NCBI GenBank assembly: GCA_003978875.1
Contig: QNXQ01000118.1
Span: 1-20,085, forward strand
Direction of reading: 5' to 3'
Length of the DNA: 20,085 nt
DNA from: Aquifex sp.
Lineage (GTDB): Bacteria > Aquificota > Aquificia > Aquificales > Aquificaceae
Shown: piece by piece, positions 13,903-20,085 of the stretch
Numbering within the stretch: position 1 is the first letter of the stretch
Layout of the letters: each line of letters begins with the position of its first letter
Program-made: the position numbers and the translations under genes
Notes under the pieces: model-generated
The model's input: the letters and a program-made list of their open reading frames with translations, nothing else
Database searches by the model: none
Told to the model about the DNA's origin: nothing

Positions 13903-15183
13903 ATGTCTAAGATAATAAGGGTTCACGGAAGAGAGGTTCTGGATTCAAGGGGAAATCCTACCGTTGAAGTTGAGGTTGAGCTGGAAAGCGGTGCCGTAGG
14001 AAGAGCTATAGTTCCAAGCGGAGCTTCTACCGGTGAGCGTGAAGCTCTTGAGCTACGTGATGGTGAACAAGGCAGATTCTTAGGTAAGGGAGTTCTGAAG
14101 GCTGTGGATAACGTAAACGGCGTTATCGCTAAAGCCCTTAAAGGTTTGGAACCCTATAACCAGAGGGAGATAGATGAAATCCTGATAAACCTCGACGGTA
14201 CGGAAAATAAGAGTAAGCTCGGAGCAAATGCTATTCTGGGAACCAGTATGGCCGTAGCAAGAGCCACAGCACAGGAACTCGGAATTCCTCTTTACGAATA
14301 CCTGGGCGGAAAATTCGGATACAGAATGCCCGTTCCGTTGATGAACGTAATAAATGGAGGTGCCCACGCTGACAATAACCTGGACATTCAAGAGTTTATG
14401 ATAGTTCCCGTTTGTGGCGGTTCCTTTAAAGAAGCACTCCGGGCGGGAGTAGAAACTTTCCACAATTTAAAAAAGATTCTCAAAGAAAAGGGTTATTCCA
14501 CAAATGTAGGAGATGAAGGAGGATTCGCTCCCAATTTAAATTCTTCTGAGGAAGCCCTCGATATACTTCTTCAAGCTATTGAAAAGGCAGGATATAAACC
14601 CGGAGAAGATATACTGCTCGCTCTAGATGTTGCATCCTCGGAATTCTACGAAGACGGCGTTTACAAGTTTGAAGGCAAAACTTTGAGAGCGGAGGAAATG
14701 GTGGAATTTTACGAAAAACTGATAAACAAATACCCTATAGTTTCAATAGAAGACCCGATGAGTGAAAACGACTGGGAGGGTTGGAAACTTATTACCCAAA
14801 AACTGGGAAGTAGAGTTCAACTGGTGGGAGATGACCTTTTCACAACAAACCCGAAAATTTTGAAGAAGGGAATTGAGGAGGGAGTTGCAAACGCTATACT
14901 TGTGAAACTAAACCAAATAGGTACGGTTTCGGAAACTCTGGATACGGTTATGCTTGCAAAGGAAAAAGGTTATTCCGCGATAATATCTCACCGTTCCGGA
15001 GAAACGGAAGATACATTTATATCCCATCTTGCTGTAGCTACCAACTCGGGACAGATAAAAACGGGTTCTGCTTCCAGAACCGATAGAATCGCCAAGTATA
15101 ACGAACTCATCAGAATAGAGGAGAGGTTAGGAGATGGAGCAATCTTCTGGGGCAGGGAGGAATTTTCAAAGTTCCTTTCATGA
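13903..15183 (+). CDS. eno: Enolase (phosphopyruvate hydratase)
   Basis: A 426-aa cytosolic glycolytic/gluconeogenic enzyme interconverting 2-phosphoglycerate and phosphoenolpyruvate; in an autotroph it mainly supplies gluconeogenesis and PEP. All key features are present. The N-terminal DSRGNPT (14-20) and mobile loop SGAST (39-43) are there, and the general acid E205 lies in GDEGGFAP. The magnesium ligands are D242, E283 and D310, the catalytic base is K335, and SHRSGE (362-367) and GSASRTDR close the active site. The length is standard. The ATG has no Shine-Dalgarno and lies 15 bp from the divergent DUF1232 start, so promoter elements must lie inside the neighbouring gene and the mRNA may have almost no leader. 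The last 50 bp overlap the FtsB-like gene. Confidence 0.98.
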   Translation: MSKIIRVHGREVLDSRGNPTVEVEVELESGAVGRAIVPSGASTGEREALELRDGEQGRFLGKGVLKAVDNVNGVIAKALKGLEPYNQREIDEILINLDGTENKSKLGANAILGTSMAVARATAQELGIPLYEYLGGKFGYRMPVPLMNVINGGAHADNNLDIQEFMIVPVCGGSFKEALRAGVETFHNLKKILKEKGYSTNVGDEGGFAPNLNSSEEALDILLQAIEKAGYKPGEDILLALDVASSEFYEDGVYKFEGKTLRAEEMVEFYEKLINKYPIVSIEDPMSENDWEGWKLITQKLGSRVQLVGDDLFTTNPKILKKGIEEGVANAILVKLNQIGTVSETLDTVMLAKEKGYSAIISHRSGETEDTFISHLAVATNSGQIKTGSASRTDRIAKYNELIRIEERLGDGAIFWGREEFSKFLS

Positions 15184-15451
15184 AAAAGTTTTCCTTCTCC
15201 TTTTCTCCTTACTTTTAATAAACACTTTTGTTAACCTGTTTATAACGAAACCCAACATATTTGACTTGGTAAGGTTAAGTAAGCTGAATAGGGAAATGGA
15301 TGAAAAAATAAAAAGGGAGATTAAAGAAAATTTGAGATTAAGGGCACTTTACGAGGAAATAAGGAGAAATCCTAAAGAAGTTAAAGAAAGATTTATAAGG
15401 GAATATTTATTCAAAATCAAGGAAGGAGAAAAGATTTACATAATCGAGTAA
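15134..15451 (+). CDS. FtsB/DivIC-like septum formation protein
   Basis: A 105-aa bitopic inner-membrane protein. It has a cytosolic N-tail (1-18), a single TM (about 19-37, VFLLLFSLLLINTFVNLFI), then a coiled coil (about 44-78) and the family's terminal motif NPKEVKERFIREYLFKIKEGEKIYII, matching the usual (I/V)ExxAREEL...KPGExVY. FtsB/DivIC bridges FtsL and FtsQ in the divisome. The ATG lies 50 bp inside eno in another frame; GAGAGG at 15121-15126 is seven bases upstream, and no other start codon occurs before the TM. The gene is commonly found directly after eno in bacteria, which supports the call. Three bases separate its stop from the end of gspE. Confidence 0.85.
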   Translation: MEQSSGAGRNFQSSFHEKVFLLLFSLLLINTFVNLFITKPNIFDLVRLSKLNREMDEKIKREIKENLRLRALYEEIRRNPKEVKERFIREYLFKIKEGEKIYIIE

Positions 15452-15454
15452 TAA

Positions 15455-16864
15455 TTACTTTACAACGCTGAGAACTTCGCTACTCGTGGTAATTCCTTTT
15501 AAGATTTTTTCAATGCCGTCTTCAAGCATAGTTTTGAAACCTTTCTTTTTTGCTTCATTTCTTATGTCGTTAGAATCTTGAGTATGATTTATCAGCTTTT
15601 TTAGTTCTTCATCTAGTTCCAGAACTTCGAATATACCGGTTCTCCCTTTGTATCCCGTTCCGAGGCAGTGCCCACACCCTCTTCCTCTGTAAAATGTATA
15701 ATCTCCCTCCGGAAGTTCGAGTTCTTTGAGTTCTTCTTTGTCAGGTTTGTAGGGTTCCTTGCAGTGAGGGCATATTTTCCTTACCAGTCTTTGCGCTATT
15801 ACTCCTTCAACCGAAGAAGCTATCAAGAAAGGTTCTATTCCTATATCCTTGAGACGGGTTATAGCGGAAGGAGCGTCATTTGTGTGTACTGTGGATAAAA
15901 CAAGGTGTCCGGTTAGAGCTGCTTGAACGGCTACTTCCGCTGTTTCTGGGTCTCTTATTTCACCTACCATTATTACGTCTGGGTCTTGTCTCAGAATTGC
16001 TCTTAGTCCCTGAGCAAAAGTGAGTCCCACCTTGGGATTTACTTGTATTTGGCTTATTCCCTTCACCTGATATTCCACAGGGTCTTCTATCGTTATTATG
16101 TTTCTTTTGGGATTTCTTATATGGAGTAGCATAGCGTAAAGAGTTGTTGATTTACCGGCACCGGTGGGACCCGTGACCAGAACTATACCGTAAGGCTTTT
16201 CTGCAAGCTTTCTCACCTTTTCCTCATCTTCGGGAGAAAGACCCAGCTCTTTAAGAGTAAGAAGTTGTCCTGTTTTCTCAAGAAGTCTGAGAACTACCCT
16301 CTCACCGAACACGGTAGGCACAACGGAAACCCTTATATCGTAATCCTTTCTTCCTATCTTCACTCTGATTTTTCCATCTTGTGGAATCCTTTTCTCCGCT
16401 ACATTCAGTTTTGCCATAACCTTGATACGGGAAACCACCTCCTGATAGGTTGCCGGAGGAATTTTCATGTAATCGTGAAGAACACCGTCCATACGAATTC
16501 TAACAATAGTTTCATCCTCGTAAGGTTCAAAGTGAACATCCGAAGCGGAAACGGAAGAAGCCTTTATCAAAATCGTATTTACCAGTCTTACGGCGGGAGA
16601 GGAATCCTTCTGGAAAAGGATATCCACATTCTCTTCTGTGGTTTCTTCCTCTTCTTCCACCAAAACCTCTTCCTGGGATATCTTCTCCTGGATAAGTTTC
16701 GCATATTCTTCCGGTTCTACTACCTTAATCTTTACGTCTTTTCCCTTTTTAAATCGAAGCTCCTCTATCGAGTAGGGATTGAAGTTGTCGGGAACTATTA
16801 CCAATATCTCCTTTTCATCTTCATACTCAACGATGTAATCTAAACTTTCACTCAATTCTGACAT
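15455..16864 (-). CDS. gspE: Type II secretion / type IV pilus assembly ATPase GspE
   Basis: A 469-aa hexameric cytosolic motor that powers pseudopilus assembly for secretion. Walker A GPTGAGKS (232-239), the Asp box TIEDPVEY (258-265), Walker B LRQDPDVIMVGEIRD (291-305) and the His box TGHLVLSTVHTND (318-330) are intact. The tetracysteine zinc element C365PHC368...C397GHC400, typical of GspE and PilB, is present. The N2 domain begins at SASDVHFEP (106-114). The N-terminal N1 domain, which contacts GspL, is short (about 80 residues, with a poly-Glu stretch), consistent with T2SS GspE. A strong GGGAGGAG (16869-16876) lies four bases before the ATG. The ATG overlaps the gspC end by 17 bp, which favours T2SS over pilus. 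Confidence 0.93.
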   Translation of the reverse strand: MSELSESLDYIVEYEDEKEILVIVPDNFNPYSIEELRFKKGKDVKIKVVEPEEYAKLIQEKISQEEVLVEEEEETTEENVDILFQKDSSPAVRLVNTILIKASSVSASDVHFEPYEDETIVRIRMDGVLHDYMKIPPATYQEVVSRIKVMAKLNVAEKRIPQDGKIRVKIGRKDYDIRVSVVPTVFGERVVLRLLEKTGQLLTLKELGLSPEDEEKVRKLAEKPYGIVLVTGPTGAGKSTTLYAMLLHIRNPKRNIITIEDPVEYQVKGISQIQVNPKVGLTFAQGLRAILRQDPDVIMVGEIRDPETAEVAVQAALTGHLVLSTVHTNDAPSAITRLKDIGIEPFLIASSVEGVIAQRLVRKICPHCKEPYKPDKEELKELELPEGDYTFYRGRGCGHCLGTGYKGRTGIFEVLELDEELKKLINHTQDSNDIRNEAKKKGFKTMLEDGIEKILKGITTSSEVLSVVK

Positions 16865-17636
16865 TTATCTCCTCCCTTTTTCCTCTTCTGATAAGTACTA
16901 CTTTTAAATTAGGTTCGTTCCTAATCATCTGCAGTATTCTAAAGGCATCTTCACCGCTGGTAATGGTCATGTTGTTTATAGAAATAAGAATGTCTCCTCT
17001 TCTTATGCCCATTCTGTGAAAGATACTACCGGGCTTTACCCATTCAAAAATAAAGCCCTCTGTTTTGCCTCCTCTCACATAGGGAACCAGACGAATCTGT
17101 GTAAACATCTTCGCCGGGTCTTTAGTTATCCGTTCTATTTCTCTTCTGCTAACTACAATTTCCCTTTGTGAAAAATCGTAAGTCCTTTGGGTGGAAATTT
17201 TTCCTTCCTTTACCTTTTCAAGCTTAAAGGGAATTTCGAATTCCCTACCACCCTTGCGGAAAATAGCCCTATCTTTCTTTACCTTGAAAAGTGTATAACC
17301 CTTATAATTTTTTCCCTTTTCAAGGAATACATATTTCTTGCCATCTAAAAGGATTACTCCTTCAACGCTATCCGATAAAATTAAACCCTTGATTTTAAAG
17401 GAAGGAGCGGAAATACTTTCAGAGATAGATTTACTTCTCTTTACATTAATTTCTTCTGTATAGTTAAAAAACTTTTCAAAACTCTTTGCCACGCTTACAG
17501 CACTTATTTCCTTTTCTTCCCTTACATTAGGTACAAAGTGAACTTTTAAAGATTCTTTGAATAGAAAAAAAGAAATCAATAAGCTTGCCACAACTCCTAA
17601 AGAGAAAGCGAAGCCCAAGCTGTATATTATCATCAT
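16848..17636 (-). CDS. gspC: Type II secretion protein GspC (PDZ form)
   Basis: About 262 aa, a bitopic inner-membrane T2SS protein. One N-terminal TM lies at about residues 3-26 (IIYSLGFAFSLGVVASLLIS). A periplasmic homology region with beta strands follows (IKGLILSDSVEGVILLDGKKYVFLEKG), and a C-terminal PDZ domain spans about 180-262 (VKPGSIFHRMGIRRGDILISINNMTITSGEDA). In the family the homology region contacts the secretin GspD and the PDZ domain helps recruit substrates. The frame extends to a TTG at 17657, three bases from the oppositely oriented PilT-like ATG; I chose the ATG at 17636 (another ATG follows at 17633). Neither has a Shine-Dalgarno. It is co-transcribed and overlapping with gspE; other gsp genes are not in this window. 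Confidence 0.85.
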   Translation of the reverse strand: MMIIYSLGFAFSLGVVASLLISFFLFKESLKVHFVPNVREEKEISAVSVAKSFEKFFNYTEEINVKRSKSISESISAPSFKIKGLILSDSVEGVILLDGKKYVFLEKGKNYKGYTLFKVKKDRAIFRKGGREFEIPFKLEKVKEGKISTQRTYDFSQREIVVSRREIERITKDPAKMFTQIRLVPYVRGGKTEGFIFEWVKPGSIFHRMGIRRGDILISINNMTITSGEDAFRILQMIRNEPNLKVVLIRRGKREEINVRIE

Positions 17637-17660
17637 CAAGTTTATATTAAAAACCAAGCT

Positions 17661-18524
17661 ATGAATTTAGCTCCGGTGATTTTGGATAGGTTCAAAGGTG
17701 AAAATATTCCCGCGGAAGTCCTCTTAATCGCCGGAACTCCTCCGGTTCTCAGAAAAGGCAAATCCTTTGAAAAATTAGTGGAGCGTTCCATTACACCGGA
17801 AGACATAAGGGAAACCCTCGCCGCTTTGAGACAACACGTAGCCGGTAAGGTGAAACTGGAACCGGAGAAGGGTTTATTTTCCTTCGGGCTGAGCGGAGTA
17901 GGGCGTGTAAGGGTAATCTACTTTACGCAGAGAGGGTCTTTGGTTATTTTCGTAGCGAAAACTCCTTTTAGTCCACCCCATCTTGAGGAAATAATAGGAG
18001 AAGAGGAAAAGATAAAGGAGCTAGAGTGTTGTATTAACGAGAAAAAACTTATAAAGGTAGTAGCTCCATCAAATACAGTTTATACCCTCTTCACTATGTC
18101 TTTCCTCAATTATATAGGAAACAAGTATCAACGGGTAATCTATACACTCGAGAGACCTTTATCTTACCTTCTTAAACATTCCCAATCCATCTTCATTCAG
18201 AGGGAAGTCGGTATAGACTTGAGCGACCTGGATGAAGGTATGAGAGAAGCGGTAATGGTGGAACCCGACTTAGTTTATATAAATGACATATACTACAGCA
18301 CCCGTGAAATTATAGAATTTATCAGGCATTTCTATCCCTATCCTTTTACGGTAATTTTCGGAAGTGTAGGATTCTCCTTTGAAGAAGTATTAAACTTCAT
18401 AATAGCCCACAGGGACGGGTTTGTAGTGGAATTGGTAGACGAGGTTTGGTTAATAACGGAAAAAGAATACAAGTACTTCGTAGAAATAAAGAGGGAACTC
18501 AAAAAGGAACAACCTCAGGTTTAG
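17661..18524 (+). CDS. Degenerate PilT-like protein, probable pseudo-ATPase
   Basis: A 287-aa intact reading frame, shorter than PilT (about 345-370 aa). The N-terminal PAS-like domain is recognisable: AGTPPVLRKGK (24-34) corresponds to SAGxPPxxRxxG, ITPEDIRETL (44-53) and GVGRVRVIYFTQRGS (79-93) to the PilT LPGxxRFRVNxFxQRGS. In the RecA-like core the expected GPTGSGKST is replaced by APSNTVYTL (135-143), TIEDPIE by TLERPLS (162-168), and the Walker B region reads VEPDLVYINDIYYST (200-214) instead of DPDVILVGEMRDxET. NQREVG survives as IQREVG (179-184). The terminal helical C2 region is missing. It therefore should not bind or hydrolyse ATP normally. It is divergent from gspC/gspE with no Shine-Dalgarno, and its 3' end overlaps the decarboxylase gene by 26 bp. 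Confidence 0.78.
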   Translation: MNLAPVILDRFKGENIPAEVLLIAGTPPVLRKGKSFEKLVERSITPEDIRETLAALRQHVAGKVKLEPEKGLFSFGLSGVGRVRVIYFTQRGSLVIFVAKTPFSPPHLEEIIGEEEKIKELECCINEKKLIKVVAPSNTVYTLFTMSFLNYIGNKYQRVIYTLERPLSYLLKHSQSIFIQREVGIDLSDLDEGMREAVMVEPDLVYINDIYYSTREIIEFIRHFYPYPFTVIFGSVGFSFEEVLNFIIAHRDGFVVELVDEVWLITEKEYKYFVEIKRELKKEQPQV

Positions 18525-19668
18525 GAAAGCCGTTAAAGTTTGAAGCGTAAACTGTTGTATAAGCTCCTGTGGAGAGTATATAAAGAAAATCACCGATTTG
18601 AGGTTCAGGAAGAAAAACATTTTTCGCTATCACATCCATACTATCGCAAGAAATACCGCCTATAGTCCACTCCTTCAATTTACCTTCCCTTTTAATGTAG
18701 AAGGGATACCTGATTCCTCCGAGTGCTTCCGCCAGTCCGTTGAAAACTCCGGTGTCTATGTAAATCCAGTTTTCTTCTCCCCTTGTGGCTTTTCCTATTA
18801 CCCTTGTAATCATAATACCTTGGTCTCCTACAATTCCTCTGCCCGGTTCTATCTGCAGTTCGTAGGGTTGGACTGGGAAGTATTTCCTCATTAAACCCTT
18901 TACGTAATAAGCTATATCTTCTATACTGAGAGCTTCGTAATTGTACCTTACCGGCAGACCTCCTCCCATGTTTAGCATCTGGAGTTTAAGTCCTTTTGCC
19001 CTGGCTTTCTCCCAAAGCTCTGCGGAAAGCTTTACCGCCATAAACCAATTCCTCAAATTATTGCACTGAGAACCTACGTGAAAGGTTATTCCGTAGGGAA
19101 TTAATCCCGAGTTATTGGCGTATTCCAGTATCTCAAGAGCTGTATCCGTATCCACGCCGAATTTTCTCGAAAGAGGCCAATCACTTCCTTCATTGGGAAC
19201 GGCGAGTCTGACGTAAACCTTTGAACGTGGTGCTATCTTCTTTATTTTTTCAACTTCTGTAAAACTGTCCACCGCAAAAGTCCTCACCCCTACGGAGTAG
19301 GCGTAATCTATGAATTCAGGAGGTTTTACGGGATTACTGGAAATTATCCTTTCTACCTTTCCCCCTAAATTAAGAACCTTCTTGAGTTCTTCAGATGAAG
19401 CTACTTCAAAACCAGAACCCACTTCCACGAGGGCTTTAATAACCCTGTCATCGTCGTTAGCTTTTACAGCGTAATAAACGTTAAATTCCGCAAAGTTGTA
19501 TTTGACTTTCAGATATTTTTTCTTTACTCCTTCTATATCCATAAGGAGAACTGGTGTCTTTTTGGGTTTTAAAAGCTTTTCTATTCTTCCTCTTCTTTCG
19601 TTGACAAAATCCGTAAAGTACTTCTTGGCAAAGTTAAACTGAATCTCTCCTAAGGTTATAGCTCCGGT
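18499..19668 (-). CDS. Fold-III PLP ornithine/lysine decarboxylase family enzyme
   Basis: About 389 aa, an alanine-racemase-fold (group IV) PLP decarboxylase that probably makes putrescine or cadaverine for polyamine synthesis. PLP lysine is in YYAVKAN (K69 from this start), HVGSQ (197-201) stacks on the cofactor, GGGLPVRY (235-242) and EPGRGIVGD (274-282) bind the phosphate, and CDSMD (341-345) provides the catalytic Cys and the diamine-recognition Asp typical of ornithine rather than diaminopimelate decarboxylase. The block GSDWPLSRKFG is a hallmark of bacterial fold-III L/ODCs. Substrate preference (ornithine, lysine, or both) cannot be told. An in-frame ATG 21 bp upstream (19689) is an alternative start. 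Neither has a Shine-Dalgarno. It is divergent from yebC and overlaps the PilT-like 3' end. Confidence 0.85.
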   Translation of the reverse strand, partial: TGAITLGEIQFNFAKKYFTDFVNERRGRIEKLLKPKKTPVLLMDIEGVKKKYLKVKYNFAEFNVYYAVKANDDDRVIKALVEVGSGFEVASSEELKKVLNLGGKVERIISSNPVKPPEFIDYAYSVGVRTFAVDSFTEVEKIKKIAPRSKVYVRLAVPNEGSDWPLSRKFGVDTDTALEILEYANNSGLIPYGITFHVGSQCNNLRNWFMAVKLSAELWEKARAKGLKLQMLNMGGGLPVRYNYEALSIEDIAYYVKGLMRKYFPVQPYELQIEPGRGIVGDQGIMITRVIGKATRGEENWIYIDTGVFNGLAEALGGIRYPFYIKREGKLKEWTIGGISCDSMDVIAKNVFLPEPQIGDFLYILSTGAYTTVYASNFNGFPKPEVVPF

Positions 19669-19711
19669 CATTCTGAAAAATATATGCAAAAAATTTTTAT
19701 ATTTATATACT
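19669..19711. promoter_or_regulatory. Divergent promoter region between decarboxylase gene and yebC
   Basis: This 43-bp gap is almost pure A/T (TTTTTATATTTATATACT at 19694-19711 on the plus strand). It contains several overlapping -10-like boxes (TATATT 19698-19703, TATACT 19706-19711) but no recognisable -35 or ribosome binding site for either gene. Which box is used cannot be decided by eye. Confidence 0.35.
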
Positions 19712-20085
19712 ATGGCAGGACATAGTCACTGGGCTCAGATTAAACACAAGAAGGCAAAGGTTGATGCACAAAGAGGTAAACTCTTTAGCAAATTAATAAG
19801 GGAAATAATAGTAGCAACAAGACTGGGAGGACCCAATCCCGAGTTTAATCCGAGATTGAGAACCGCAATAGAGCAAGCTAAGAAGGCTAATATGCCCCTT
19901 GAAAATATAGAAAGGGCTATAAAAAAGGGAGCAGGAGAGCTAGGCGGAGAGCAATTTGAAGAGGTTATATACGAAGGATACGCTCCCGGCGGAGTAGCCG
20001 TAATGGTAATGGCTACAACCGATAATAGGAATAGAACTACATCGGAAATCAGACACGTATTTACCAAACACGGTGGTAATTTAGG
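19712..20085 (+). CDS. yebC: YebC/PmpR family protein (5' part, cut by window end)
   Basis: The first 124 codons of a normally about 250-aa protein. The diagnostic start AGHSHWAQIKHKKAKVDAQRGK (family form AGHSKWANIKHRKAAQDAKRGK) is at residues 2-23, followed by LIREIIVA, NPRLRTAIEQAKKANMP, IKKGAG and YEGYAPGGVAVMV. The family was annotated as DNA-binding regulators; more recent work also links it to relief of ribosome stalling at proline-rich stretches. A structure of the Aquifex aeolicus member is known, and this sequence looks very close to it as I recall. The ATG has no Shine-Dalgarno and directly follows TATACT (19706-19711), so the leader must be very short or transcription starts further upstream. 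The 43-bp AT-rich gap to the decarboxylase must serve both directions. Confidence 0.96.
   Translation, partial: MAGHSHWAQIKHKKAKVDAQRGKLFSKLIREIIVATRLGGPNPEFNPRLRTAIEQAKKANMPLENIERAIKKGAGELGGEQFEEVIYEGYAPGGVAVMVMATTDNRNRTTSEIRHVFTKHGGNL

Noticed and set aside
13897..13905. GTATAC palindrome before eno as an operator
   Set aside because: A six-base palindrome is expected by chance in AT-rich DNA, and no second copy was noticed nearby.
13888..13926. GTG start at 13926 for the DUF1232 gene
   Set aside because: It would overlap the eno coding start on the opposite strand; the ATG at 13887 suffices for the whole domain.
14080..14463. 127-codon frame antisense to eno
   Set aside because: A shadow of enolase codon usage; no start signal or motif.
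15443..15463. Small palindrome GTAATAATTAC between the FtsB-like gene and gspE
   Set aside because: An AT-only 5-bp stem made of the stop codons of two convergent genes; too weak to call a terminator.
1..20085. CRISPR array, insertion sequences, prophage or genomic island
   Set aside because: No regularly spaced direct repeats, transposase or integrase motifs, or flanking repeats at the tRNA were found; base composition looks even across the window.

Overview
The window looks like a chromosomal segment of a hyperthermophilic Aquificota bacterium, most likely Aquifex or a close relative. I infer this from the gene content (thermophile-style MazG, GluRS, enolase, YebC and a type II secretion pair), the Lys/Glu/Ile-rich proteins, the AT-rich wobble positions and the extreme compaction. 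Almost every gene abuts or overlaps its neighbour. No insertion sequence, prophage, CRISPR array or rRNA gene was seen.

Left part (1-7109). A degenerate nucleotidyltransferase-like remnant lies at the left edge. A good promoter then drives hldD (ADP-heptose epimerase for LPS core) and an overlapping ArsA/Get3-type ATPase gene. mazG faces them and overlaps arsA by 27 bp. A NurA-like nuclease gene and a DUF523 gene form a second plus-strand pair. They converge on a cytosolic sulfite-oxidase-fold molybdoprotein, which is divergent from an unknown 85-aa gene translationally coupled to dapB (lysine/diaminopimelate synthesis). A short secreted HlyD-like adaptor and a macro-domain protein overlap on the minus strand.

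Middle (7110-13902). A near-consensus promoter precedes a tRNA with CAU anticodon. Its encoded CCA end lies only 7 nt before the ATG of a coiled-coil/zinc-ribbon protein (FlgZ/HP0958-like family), so the two are probably one transcript. Reading leftward on the minus strand is a tight seven-gene run: DUF1232, an oligopeptide-type permease, secG, prmC, a CorC/HlyC CBS protein, gltX and an ABC ATPase. It mixes translation (gltX, prmC), protein export (secG) and transport.

Right part (13903-20085). eno overlaps an FtsB/DivIC-like septum protein gene by 50 bp. gspC and gspE (type II secretion inner-membrane platform and motor ATPase) run leftward. Starting almost at the gspC start codon and running the other way is the most unusual gene of the window: a PilT-like protein that keeps the retraction-ATPase fold landmarks but has lost the Walker A, Asp-box and Walker B residues. 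It is probably a pseudo-ATPase. A fold-III PLP ornithine/lysine decarboxylase gene overlaps its 3' end, and the window closes inside a yebC gene.

None of the six convergent gene junctions has room for an intrinsic terminator, so overlapping antisense 3' ends or factor-dependent termination are expected.
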